A model generated the notes under the pieces. That model had not been told where the DNA came from. It saw nothing but the letters and a program-made list of their open reading frames with translations, and ran no database searches. Below are positions 13,401-23,590 of a DNA stretch of 64,000 nucleotides, in pieces (the first letter of the stretch is position 1; every line of letters starts with the position of its first letter). The stretch is from Guadua angustifolia (lineage: Eukaryota; Streptophyta; Magnoliopsida; Poales; Poaceae): positions 19,630,924 to 19,694,923 of the forward strand of contig CM070502.1 of the NCBI GenBank assembly GCA_036346375.1, read 5' to 3'. A program made the translations under genes and the position numbers.

Positions 13401-13580
13401 CACCGTGAAGCTGACATATTGGACCGTGCAATGTATGACAGGAAGTTTGAGATGCAAATGATGCAGATGATTGATATTGCTTGTCTGTGCATAAGTGAGT
13501 CACCTAAATTGAGACCACTAACCCATGAAATAGTGCTATGGCTTGATAATATTGGTGCTACCAGTGAAGCAACAAATTGA
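10425..13580 (+). CDS. PSKR1: Phytosulfokine receptor-like LRR receptor kinase
   Basis: Plasma-membrane receptor kinase of the PSKR/PSY1R group (LRR-X subfamily), which senses the sulfated peptide phytosulfokine in growth signalling. Without introns the start at 10425 gives 1051 residues, the family's usual size. The open frame runs 120 codons further upstream but only this Met precedes a hydrophobic signal peptide (about 1-31). An LRRNT cap with paired Cys (about 38-80) is followed by a long LRR array. The array is broken near 520-560 by an island domain containing DYFPFFIKKN and LQYNQ, as in PSKRs. A transmembrane helix is at about 691-719. The Ser/Thr kinase has glycine loop GCGGFG (about 775), Lys797, HRD with Asp895 and DFG with Asp913, all intact. 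Family membership is recognised from memory; PSKR1 versus PSKR2 is less sure. Confidence 0.93.
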   Translation: MGHFLMQRTTTWPCCFFFCVSVHLLFLSPANSHDQSTCNPGDFNALTDFAKGLFGGDVSGWTVPNATSKTANCCAWTGVTCNDDGRVIGLDLQRRKLRGELALSLAQLDQLRSLNLSNNNLRGAVPAPLFQLHRLQRLDLSNNDLTGTFPANMSLPVIEVFNISFNFFKGSHPKLHGSPQLTVFDAGYNMFGGHIDTSICELSGAIRVIRFTSNLFTGEFPAGFGNCTKLKELYVDLNSISGSLPDDLFRLPSLKNLSLQENQLAGRMSPRFGNLSSLVKLDISFNWFYGYLPNVFGSLRNLEYFSAQSNFFRGPLPSSLSNSPSLKMLYLRNNSLTGKINLNCSAMAKLSSLDLGANKLIGTIDSLSDCQHLRSLNLATNNLSGEIPAGFRKLQLLSYISLSNNSFTNVPSALSVLQDCPSLTSLVLTKNFHDRKALPTEIHGFHNIQVFVIANSYLSGSVPPWLANFTQLKVLDLSWNQLVGNIPAWIGDLELLFYLDLSNNSLTGGIPNSLSSMKGLLACNSSQQSTKTDYFPFFIKKNKTVKGLQYNQVSRFPPSLILSHNKLIGPILPGFGRLKNLYVLDLSNNQISGVIPDELSGMSSLESLDLSHNNLTGSIPSSLTKLNFLSSFSVAYNNLTGPIPSGGQFSTFTSSDYEGNPKLCRIRLGLPQCHSTHAPAMSATKNRKNKDVILGIAIGIALGAAVVLSVAVAPVLMSSFRRQDHLAKAVADTNGVLELAPASLVLLFQNKDDDKALTISDILRSTNNFDQANIIGCGGFGLVYKATLPDGATIAIKRLSGDFGQMEREFKAEVETLSKAQHPNLVLLQGYCRVGSDRLLIYSYMENGSLDHWLHEKSDGLSRLSWKRRLQIAKGAAKGLAYLHLSCQPHILHRDIKSSNILLDEKFEAHLADFGLARLICPYDTHVTTDLVGTLGYIPPEYGQSSVATFKGDVYSFGIVLLELLTGKRPVDMCKSKGARELVSWVIRMKEEHREADILDRAMYDRKFEMQMMQMIDIACLCISESPKLRPLTHEIVLWLDNIGATSEATN

Positions 13581-15001
13581 GGCAAGTTCAGTAACAGCAA
13601 TCATTGTGGAAATCCTTGTACTTAATTTCTCCTCTATCGGATGAATTTTATCGTAGTGAAGGATGTAAGATAATGAATGATGGTTGTATACAAAATAAGA
13701 CTTGTTTTATGGGAGTCTAACTTGCTAATTCAATAACAGCAAAACTTTTTTTTATGTCATATGCAGTAAATGCAATTTTCTAACAACTCATGCAAATGTT
13801 TCTGCTTATTTTTATGCTTTGATCTGAAGTCTGAAATCTTGTATGTAGTTTCGGGAGTTATTTAAATGAAGAACATAACTAAATGTTTCTGAGTAGTTTG
13901 AATAGGTTTGGACAGAGTTTACAGTTATGTTGAAGTAGTTAGCCAACTTACAGTTACAGCTCATAAGTTTGGAGGCTAATCAAAATTTTACACGATAGCT
14001 AAGTATAACAGAATGAAAAGGAGCAACATAAATGGTGGATCTATGTACGAAATTGCACCTGCTGAAAGCTTCAATTTCTTTCACTGGCGTTTCATGTAAA
14101 TGACTTGAGATCACAACCGGCTGTCCTTGGCCCCTTGCCTAAGTGCTTGCTTCCAGTCTCGTACTGTCTGGACGCAACAAAAGAAAGGAGACGATCAGTT
14201 CAACATTCACGCGGAAAATCTGCACTTCTTGGCTGTATTTGTCAGCTATGATGCTGCTGAGTAAACGTTCCAACCTGGAATTCCCTTTCACACGTTGTGT
14301 TTAACTCAGGTACGTGAGACAGAACAGAGAGAAACAACTTGTGTAGTTGTGTGCGAATTGTGATACATACATGAGTAGTAATCCTTGGTTCCGACATTCT
14401 ACCGAACAGGCGGCGTGCGTGGATGGTGACTCTGACTGAGCCTGAGCCACCACTGTATCACCCCCCGAACCCGGCGGGTGTATGTCCCCTTCCCCCGTGT
14501 CCCACCACAGCGGTGGACTGTGCCATCGGTGGCCGCTGTCGTCGTCCACCCACGGCGCTTGGACGTCACGGTCGCACCACACACGCGTGCCAGGGTGGGG
14601 TCTCCAGAAGAACGACGACCCGAGCATTGCGGCTTCCGGTGCACGAGCATGTTGGTGTGGACATGCGCGGAGGGCGTCGGTCGCGGGCGGCAATAGCGAA
14701 CCAGCCACCGGACGGCCGTACGCCGTGGCCTTCGTCTCAGTAAAGTACCAGTAGCGCGGCCTTCGTCTTATCGCGCCGACGCACTGCCCCAGCAGAGCCA
14801 TGTCGCCGTGATCCACACCCGTGCGCACTGCCCCAGCCGGACGCCGCCACAGTTCACCTCTTCCCAGAATACCGCCGACTCCACCACCCTCCTCCTCTCC
14901 CACACGCCCGCCCTCCTCGAACTTTTTCTGATCAGGTAACGGATGGACTTGTGTCGGATTCTTCAAACACATCATTCCTCTGGATTGAGGATCCGGGGCG
15001 C
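13581..15001. other. 3' flank of the receptor kinase; no certain gene
   Basis: The first few hundred bases are AT-rich and fit a 3' UTR. On the minus strand near 14110-14180 a short frame after a 'ttgcgtccag' acceptor ends in a stop (…DWKQALRQGAKDSRL). It could be a terminal exon of an unrecognised gene. The GC-rich stretch 14400-14900 is open in several frames but matches nothing known. Confidence 0.3.
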
Positions 15002-15011
15002 ATCAAGCGCC

Positions 15012-15192
15012 ATGCCGCTCACTGTGAAGCAGATCACCGACGCTCTGCAATCTGGCACCGGTGAGAAGGGTGCTCCTCTCGTCCTCGACGGCTAACGTAT
15101 GGACTTGCACGGCCCCACAAGGCGGAGCGGATGATGGATGCATCCTTCACGCCTGATGACGCCACCGGCCGGCTCGATTTCATCAGATGGTG
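15012..15192 (+). pseudogene. RPA32 (replication protein A subunit 2)-like exon fragment
   Basis: The first frame reads MPLTVKQITDALQSGTG and then stops at an in-frame TAA (about 15093). A second frame further on reads DASFTPDDATGRLDFIRW and ends at a good splice donor (ATG|GTGAGC). Both blocks match the start of the OB fold of RPA32, the single-strand-DNA-binding middle subunit, where 'LPLTVKQI' and 'DVSFTLDDGTGRI..RW' are typical. The piece between them is shortened and out of frame. No further RPA exons are seen downstream, where a hAT-like element is inserted at the donor. A broken gene fragment is the likeliest reading. Confidence 0.6.
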
Positions 15193-15194
15193 AG

Positions 15195-16723
15195 CACTGA
15201 GCAGGGTTCAAAATTTCGTGTAGCAAAAAAATTCGAACATCCCCGAAATCTGAAATTTCAGCGAAATTTCATTTTTTCAGTGGAAATCTATTCAAAATTT
15301 AAAAAATAAAATTCAAATCCGGTTCGTTTGGCACCGAAATTTTCCAAATTTCGCCGAAATTTCGGCCGAAATCCATTCAAAATTCAAAAAACAAAATTCA
15401 AATCCGGTTCGTTTGGCACAGAAATTTTCCGAATTTCGGCCGAAATTATCGAAATTTCGGCAAAAATGCACTGAACGAAAAATAATTCAAACGATGCTGA
15501 AAAAATTTTAATTTTTTTTTGAAGGTTCCTGACACATTAGAGATATTCTCATAAAATTATCAGATGATTATCAGGTCTGTGTAATTTTTAAAAATTCAAA
15601 GAGTGGTACTATGCAGATGAAACGTTAATCAGCAAATTTGAACCGGATGAAAAATAGTACAAACGACGTTATAAAATTTTAAAATTTTTTGTGCATGATT
15701 TTGATGAATCACTAATGTTTTCATAAAAGTTTCGGATGATGATCAAGATTGAAGAATTTTTAAAAATTCGGACAGTGTTGCTATGCTGATAAAAGTCTTA
15801 CCGTATATAATTTTTGAATGAGCAATCAAAGTGGGTTGAAATTATTTGAAACTTTCACACAATGTTTATGAGAGAATTAATGATCTGTCATAAAAATTAT
15901 AGGTCATGATCAAACATAAAAAAATTTATAAAATTCCAACATGGTTACTACCTCGTTTATGCTAATTCTGTTTTTTATTTTTAAAACATAACAACTGAAG
16001 CTAAATTATTTTGAAAATTTTTATGTATGATCCTAGACTTCCAAATATAGTACCATAAATTTTTAATATCATGATTTAGCATATTCAATTTTATAAAATT
16101 CTGTCAGTGTTTGTACCGATATTTTAAAATGTGTCAAAAAATGAAGTTCAATGGTTTTATAGATTTGATTGACCAAACAAAAAAAATTTAAATTTTTTGA
16201 AAATTTTATATAATAGTACTAAGGCAATTATTCATCTTTCATAAAAATTTTAGATCATGATCACACCCGAGAAAATTTAGAAAAATCTAACAAGTTTACT
16301 GTCCCAATTATGTCTATTCTGTTTTTGATTTTTTAAAGATAACAAATGAAGTTCAATTATTTTGAAAAATTTTATGTAAGATATTACACTAGTAAATATG
16401 GTACTATAAATTTTTCAGATCATTATCAAGCTTTTACAATTTTATAAAAATCTGACAATATTTCTGCTCAAATTTTAAAATGTCTCAAAAAATTAGTTTT
16501 TCAACAAATTTTCATATAATATGACTTTCTTAAGGGTTATTGGACTAATTCCGGTCAAATCCGGTTTCAAAACCTGAAATTTCGCGAAATTCTCGAAATT
16601 ACTGTAGCAGTATTGTAGCAAATTCAAATTTTTTTAAAATTTTAAATTGGGCCGGTAGTTCAAATCTCGCCCTGCCCCGAAATCCAAAATTTTGCCAAAA
16701 TTTCGCCGAATTTTTGAACCCTG
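15195..16723. mobile_element. hAT-like non-autonomous element, 1.5 kb
   Basis: The element carries inverted ends around CAGGGTTCAAAAtTTCG (left, preceded by seven extra bases CACTGAG) and GAACCCTG (right). The 8-bp duplication ATGGTGAG is perfect at 15187-15194 and 16724-16731. The interior is AT-rich with repeated 'gaaatttcggccgaaattt' words near the left end and no transposase. The target is the presumed exon-intron junction of the RPA32-like fragment. The seven-base asymmetry at the left end is unexplained. Confidence 0.75.
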
Positions 16724-16731
16724 ATGGTGAG

Positions 16732-17240
16732 TCCATTTCGACAGATGGTACTTCATCCCTTGTCCATATCATCATCTATGTCATTTAGAGTAAACAATAA
16801 ATTCAGTTTATATAATAATTATTTCTAAAAATTATCTATAGCGAAATACTTTTGGCTATAACATTAAAGGTTGTACAATAACTATCTCTTATTCATGTCA
16901 TCAAGAGTAAGCACACTTGCTTCAACATAGGCTTTTGACTAGCTGTATTATGTTATTTCCTGTGCGATGCTAGCTGCTGCATGAAAGCCGATTTTCTTCT
17001 CTCTTATTTTTTCACTTTTCTACATAAGACAAAACTAATATGTACATACTAATAGCAGGTAAGTTGACTTTATTGTACTATCTTAATTTCCAAATATTTT
17101 CGCTTCCGTTGGCATTGCTGGATGTTGGATGTTATCCAAATCTTCCATGTTTAATCTTTCCTAGGAAATCCTTCGCTCATGTCAGAATGCAAGCAATTCA
17201 AGTATGGGAAATCTCTGGGATATGCAGGAAAAAACATCAG
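16732..17240. other. No gene recognised
   Basis: AT-rich, non-repetitive sequence between two hAT-type elements. It may be intron sequence of the former RPA32-like gene. Nothing coding is recognised. Confidence 0.4.
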
Positions 17241-17248
17241 ATGGTTAC

Positions 17249-17724
17249 TAGGGATGGCAATCAGATCCACGGATTCGGGTACCCATGGGTTTTGCACTCG
17301 ATTGGATCGGGTTCAGGTTCTAATTTTTACCTGCGGGTTCTTCGGGTCGGATACCTGAGATGGGTTCGGGTCGAGTTCGGGTTTTAATTTTCATCTGCGG
17401 GTACCCAAAATACCGCACATACCCATCGGGTACCCGTCGGGTTCCGGGTACCCACCAGGTTTCGGGTAGGGTTTCGGGTTCGGCTCGGATTTTTTGGTTC
17501 GGGTTTCTTGTTGGGTCAGGTTTTGTAAAACCCACACCCGACCCAACCTATTGCCACCCATACTACACAAACCCGTCGGATTTCGGGTACTCGCCGAGTT
17601 TGGGTTCGGGTATAGTTTTATACCCGATAGGGTATTCGAGTTTAGGTCAGGTTTTTCCATTTGGGTTTTCTGCTGGGTCGAGTTTTGTAAAACCCGCACT
17701 CGACCCGACCCGTTGCCATCTCTA
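17249..17724. mobile_element. hAT-type MITE with perfect 8-bp target duplication
   Basis: The ends are TAGGGATGGCAA and (minus strand) TAGAGATGGCAACGGGTCGG. The flanks are ATGGTTAC at 17241-17248 and 17725-17732, a perfect 8-bp duplication. The interior is full of 'cgggtacccg/cgggttcggg' subterminal repeats. It is 476 bp and non-coding; the many small frames inside it are not genes. Confidence 0.85.
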
Positions 17725-17852
17725 ATGGTTACTTGGTTAGAAATCGTCAGATGGTTACTTAGTCTGAGATTGTAAAATATTTGCAGATGAGATGTGATGA
17801 GGTGCTTCTATGCTTTTTTATTGTACAAATATTAAAGCGTAAAAGAAGGGTA

Positions 17853-18000
17853 GATGATGATTACTTATCCATTCGTTTGCTTCAAGATTTATACAATTTG
17901 TATTAGGAGAAAAAACACAAATGAAGGATGGATGATGATTACTTACTCATTCGTTTGCTTTAAGATTTATGCAATTTATATTGAGAGAAAAAACATAGAA
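17853..18000. repeat. 78-bp direct duplication
   Basis: GATGATGATTACTTA begins at 17853 and 17931. Both are followed by 'cattcgtttgctt(c/t)aagatttat.caattt.tatt'. Non-coding. Confidence 0.65.
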
Positions 18001-20932
18001 GTATAGCTCGGCTTGAGAATGTGCATGGCCTGATTATTTTCTAAGGTCTTCATCATAACTAGGGTGCGTTGTGCGCTATGCTGCGCCGTATGACTTAAGG
18101 CTACCAATAGACAATAAGGTGGTTGCTGGGTGTGTTTTGTTGGTAACCACAAATATAAGAGGATTAGCAAGCATTGTGCACACAGAGTTGCTATCGACGC
18201 GTGTCGATGTCATATATGTGGACGTGTATTATATATCGGTAATTAACACTGATTAAACATGGCCCGAGCGGTGGAAGGGCCTAATAAACATAAAATTTTA
18301 AGAAAAGTTGTGCAGATTACACAAAAACCATGGGCATGAAAGGCCTACATTTCTGAATTTATTTTTCTATACCTTAATCACTTACTGTAAATCTTAAATA
18401 TCTATCATGACTCAGGATCATGTCAAACTTTTGAAGGAAATGCGGTTCCTTGTTTCGTATTACCTCAAATAATTTGATATTTTCTCAAACTCTTCCAGAA
18501 TATTAAATACAAATAATTTCTTTGTAAAAAATATCTTCCAATAGGAATATACAATTCCTAGATTAACACATGTTAATCAAACAATTGCAGAGCCTAAAAA
18601 AAGTATAAACATGCAAATACCTAGAATATTACTACCAGGCGAAGGTAGTTGTACGCTTCAATTCTCATGTTGGAGATACTGGTGTTGGTAATGAACATGC
18701 ATACATTCCTAGAAATCCTTATCAATCATTTCAATTAATGGGCCATCCAGCAATCTATATGTTTAGCTTTCTTGTGTGAAAAGTTAATGGTGTATTATGT
18801 TATAATCCTGTAAATCACAAACACATGCAAGAAATAAGCATGTAGACTCGAACCACTATAAGAAAACAAGGAAAAAAGTTCACTTTTGCTTCCTCAAATC
18901 AAAACAACCATTTGGAACAACATGATTCATACGCTTCTTTTCACTAGCAAAGAAGAGGCTATCAAACATATTGGAGAAGATAGTGAATGGCAACTCCATT
19001 ATGAAATAAAGAAATGCAACTCAGCAACAATGCCTATACGATATCTTGGTAAAGTATAGTTTAATCTATTTTTTTAAGGATAGCATGGTACCAAAGGGAA
19101 GACAGGGCATGCTGCAAGCGTCATGCAAGACATATGAGGAACATAAAACTGATGTCATTAGCTGTGCAAATAAAAGGACAAAGAAATTTGCCAAACTTCA
19201 TCAAAGACATAAGAAGAAAAAAGGGTTAGGTGTCAGGAATAGAACGGTGAGCTATAAATAAATGTAGATCTTATAATTATCTCAGTTAAGGATTGCTTAG
19301 AAAAGCACACCCAATAATATGCAGTGCGGAACAACATAGAAGGATTATATGAGCCGAAAAGACTGGAATGCAAAAAACCATACATGCTATATCAGAAAAA
19401 TACCATTTTAGAAATACAAGATCAATCTTACTGTTTCTATGTAAAGTTGGCCACCAATGTTACTTTTAGAAATATCATTCCACATAATTTGGCTACAGAA
19501 TATGAGAATAAACACACAACTGGCTCCCAAATGTCAGCCAAATCCGTGAAATCAATGTTTGAGTATGTGATTAGCAGTAATAATTTTTTGGTCAGCTTAC
19601 TGTGGATAATTTCACCTTTACATCAGCTTACGACAAATAGCTACATATCCTTTTTTTTGGTGCAGTGTTAATTTCTATTCTTGTCCTAACTATCGAAACC
19701 GATCACATACTATTCCTATCATGGATGGTATAAGATTCCAAGTGACTAAGAAAAGCAGCTAGCAAGAACATGAAACCTCAATTTTGTATCAAATGCTAGG
19801 CAACAACAGATCTCAATTATTTTACACAACACAAAGTTAGTAGAATGAAATTATGTATTGAGTGTAATATGTTGTTCCATCTTTTTGTACTGACAAGTAC
19901 AGAAATGTCTATTATAAGACAGATGTCACTGTGACAAAAATCTATAGGCCATCCATCTAATGCATCAACAAAGATGAGGATGGCAATATGGAACAATAAG
20001 AAGGCACAATGGCTACAGCTGAAATTGCATAGAATGAAAAGGGAATAAACGCCTCAAATTCTAGAGAGGTTCGTAAAGCAATTATCACCGTGCAGGTTCT
20101 TTACTGCCTATTATGGATCATTTCCTCATTCAATGATTGCAATCTTGCATCTTACACTACTGATCATCAAGTAACAACTGAAAAGGAAATTGGCAACTAT
20201 TGTCATTAGTTTCAAGTTCAAAACTCAGAATTTAAACTTTAAAATTAGACCTCAAAACCCAAACCAAGCAAATAGAGATGTGAAAAGAAATTTGCTAACA
20301 GAAAAGCTGTAACCTTGAAGTGAGCAATACAGATGGCATTGTAGCTGATGAACCAGCCAGCATCTCTTATTGGGTTTTTCTTACGTTTCCTGATCCATGC
20401 TCTCCCTGACACAACATAGAATCGTTATCCATTTTATCCATTTATGAATATCTATACCTAATGAAGTGATCAATCCATACGGATTGAAATTAATATCGAA
20501 GAACTCAGGAAAATGGCAGCCATACATTGCAATTAGTTAACAACATAGTCATGATCAATAAAATAAGGAACTGTAAAAGATACAGTAGAAGTTTTAACCA
20601 TAATCAAGACTTTCAATGCAATGTTACAGGAGTTTATGCGTAACATAGGCTGTAGGTCCAGCCTTGGCCATCATAGGCTATAAGTCTAGCCCATGCCCTC
20701 CTGAGCCCGACGCACAACTGGACAGGAAGGAACCCCCTGCATGTAAACATTTGCAGCATCAGCACTTCTATTAGTGAAGGTAAGATGTAAAACAATCTAT
20801 CAAATGAAAGGCTAAATGGGATGGCTGAGCTGATTCCTTACATGTTTGCTTGGCAGAAGCAATCGAGGTAGAGGTCAAGATCTCCAACAAAGGATCACGA
20901 AGTGCGTGCGGCAACAGAAGTAAAGCACCAAC
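18001..20932. other. No gene recognised; possible introns
   Basis: AT-rich unique-looking DNA with only short frames. On the minus strand at about 20315-20407 a frame bounded by 'tgtcag' and 'gttaca' could be an exon (GRAWIRKRKKNPIRDAGWF…), but the product is not recognised. The region may hold introns or 3' parts of the symporter relic just downstream. Confidence 0.3.
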
Positions 20933-21788
20933 CTGGTAAGAGCCGACATAATACAGAAAATAACAACAAAAGGGAAGCTGTTCAGAATCTTGTAGTAAGC
21001 AGCTCACAGGAACAGGGAAACAGCCTGCATTTCCAGGTTATAGAAAGCATGAAGGGCTCATTAAGAATCTACCTTGTATTGTTGTTTATATGTCTGATGA
21101 AACTTGAACAAAGTCATCAAGGTTTTTAAGAATCTAGTTGTAATTTAGAGAGTGGCTAAGAATAATACAGAAAATATTGTTTAGCACATACATCAAGTGG
21201 GACTATGTGATCAAAAAGGTAAACAGATGGATATGAGGGTACTTCCCATGCAATTCATAAAACCTAAACAAGTCGTAGGAAAGAGCAAAGCTACTCACAA
21301 TTCCACCAACACGTCCTATCAGTAACGGACACCTTCCAAGATCGTTGACTTTAAATACTGCAACACTTGTCACCAGCGACAGCAAAGAATAGAACTGTCA
21401 CACATTGTTGAAGAATAAAATAAAGTGAAAGCTCTTGAGCATTTCTACTCGCATGTCCTGATACCAAAAAAAAGCAAACATAACATAATCTATACTCTAA
21501 TAACGATCTAGCTCCTTAGCCTTACCTTGAACAGCCCAATCTAAATTGACACTCTGTTAGCATCAGATGCAGCTGCAAACCCAGCTGTGAGCTGTCTACA
21601 GAAGTAGAGAACACAAAGAAATTGAATTGTATGCACCAAAGCAATTTAACAACATGAGAAACTAATATTCCTACTTCCATTTGTTCTATATATATGTATT
21701 AAAAGGAACCATCGAACAATTCCAAGCAAAACAAAGGTACCTCAAGAATGGAAGTTGCATAGTACAGAATACTCGGTTGGCCTGTTAT
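20933..21788 (-). pseudogene. Xylose/H+ symporter-like relic (four exons)
   Basis: Four exon-like blocks lie in the correct order on the minus strand, each with AG/GT borders: 21741-21788 (ITGQPSILYYATSILE), 21526-21591 (LTAGFAAASDANRVSI then TAG), 21299-21394 (…VAVFKVNDLGRCPLLIGRVGGI) and one ending at 20933 (…YVGSYQ). These match consecutive segments of the plastid-type D-xylose/proton symporter-like sugar transporters (major facilitator superfamily). There 'QITGQPS', 'DLGRRPLLIG' and 'LLYVGSYQ' are conserved. One in-frame stop, the Arg-to-Cys change in DLGRC, and the absence of the N- and C-terminal exons argue for a decayed copy. The copia element lies just upstream of its first visible exon. 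Confidence 0.55.
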
Positions 21789-22031
21789 CTGGCAAATAAG
21801 AGTTTAACTTGCTTGATAACCTCAACAAGGGAACCATCTGTCAGTAAACACAATAGGAAGCACAAGGCGGCAATGGAGTAAACCAAGGAGGGGAAACTGA
21901 GTGAGCTAGGTGATGGGGAGCAAAGCGAGGCCGAGGAGGACGGACCCAGGAGAGTGCGCGAGCCAGCAGAGCGACGAACAGAACAGCAAGCATGAGACGT
22001 GAATAGATAGACAGCTAAACCGAGGAGGGAG

Positions 22032-22465
22032 TGTTGGGTTGATCTCGTACGGCTCGGTCAGAGACCGAGTCCGTACCCACGTCCGCGCCCTGATCGGGGG
22101 CGCAACAACCTTTTTGGTTGCGGCCCCCTGTCACGCCCGCGCTATATAAAAGGAGGCACAAGGCCGGCACGCGAACAAACGTTCGTCGTTGCTCCCTGTG
22201 CCGCACATACCACGAGATCCGATCTAACCCTAGCGCGGTGAAGTGACGGGAAGGCCGTCGCCATCTTCATCCTCTTCTTCCCCTCCAACTGCCAGGAAGT
22301 TCGCAGACGAGAGCAGAAGGGAGTCGCCGCCATCCGGATCGTATTCTTCATCCTCTCCGTGCGAGCGCGATGGCTTCGTCAAGCAATACAAACTCCAAAG
22401 GTATTTAACCATAAGTCCCTCTTCTAGGTGTTGGTTCTAGGCGCTAAGATCCGCAAAGTCTATCA
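22032..22465 (+). repeat. Copia left LTR
   Basis: 434 bp, beginning TGTTGGG and ending TATCA. A TATA-like box (GCTATATAAAAGG) lies near 22140, where U3 should meet R. The copy is equal in length to the right LTR. Confidence 0.93.
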
Positions 22466-22466
22466 A

Positions 22467-22478
22467 TGGTATCAGAGC
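22467..22478 (+). promoter_or_regulatory. Copia primer-binding site (initiator Met tRNA)
   Basis: TGGTATCAGAGC is complementary to the 3' end of plant initiator methionine tRNA. It begins two bases after the left LTR. Confidence 0.92.
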
Positions 22479-23590
22479 TAGTGTTCTAGTGCCTAAACCC
22501 TAACCCTAGATGAAGTATTCCTTCGGGTTTTAACTCGTGCGAAGCAATTAGAAGGAGAGGAAAAATGTTTTGATCTCAGTTTAGAACCCTGTATTGAAAT
22601 CCCCCCAAAAGCATGAAACCCTAGCCCGATTTTCCCCAAATCCCGTAGAACCGCATCAAAGAAAAGAAGGGAGTAGACCTACCTGGCCTCCTATGCTCGC
22701 TGTAAATGACGAGGAAGTCCACCAGCGCCGCCTCCAAGCAAAGACGCCGACGAGGAAGTCTCGCCGCCGCCTCCGCTGCACCGCGCTTCGCTGCAGTGCG
22801 CCGCCATGCATGCCGCTGGCTGCTGCCAGGCCTCCGGCGACGCGTCAGATCCGTCGCGAGGAGGCTAGCCGCAGTGCCGCCGCATTTCTCGGGCTAGAGC
22901 GTAGAAAATGGTCTAGGGTTTTGGGGGCGGCCGAAAGTTTCGGGGTGTTATTCCGAGCCGAAGCAATCTGAGCCGTTCGCCTCGATCGGACAGCGCAGAA
23001 GCAGTGCGGCCCGGCTAGAAGAGTTTCGGCCCAGGCGGGAAAGAGCAGAGCCGGCCCAGGCCCAAGTTGGCTTGGCCTGGTGACCGGGCGCACGAAGTGG
23101 ATTTTTGGGCAGAATTTCGGCCATGAATAGTCACCATGCACAGTAAAAGATTTGATTTAATTTTTTTGCTGTGAAGAATAGTTTAAGTGCTAAATTAAAT
23201 TCAGTTGCCGCTGCAAGTTTAAGTTTTTTTTTTGATTAAATTGAAACCAACGTGGATATTTAATTAGAGAAAATAGTAAATGAGATGTTTTATAGTATTT
23301 CACATATGGTAATTTTATTTTCTGACCAACGTTGAAAATAAATTTGCCATGACCATGCCAAGTATGATAGAAAGTTTGAATAAAGTTTGCTCTATTCTAA
23401 TACTGCTCAACGGTGTTTTAGAAATAGATCAGTCTTTATTAAAGTTGAGAGCATGTTTAATTGACCAACGTTAATTTATTGATGCCAAAGTTTATATGTT
23501 TTAATTTACTGATTAAATTCTTATTTCATTTATGAAGCTTTTCCAGCTAAGATTGCCAATTCCATAAGTGTCTTTCAAGGGCTTGAGAAG
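22479..23590 (+). other. Copia untranslated leader
   Basis: About 1.1 kb between primer-binding site and the first recognisable gag residues. It starts GC-rich and becomes AT-rich. Short frames here are not recognised. Confidence 0.5.

Noticed and set aside
14301..14975. 224-codon minus-strand frame and overlapping plus-strand frames
   Set aside because: GC-rich DNA open in several frames at once, low-complexity translation, no recognised domain.
17360..17725. Several 70-120-codon frames on both strands
   Set aside because: They lie wholly within a hAT MITE built of 'cgggtaccc' repeats.
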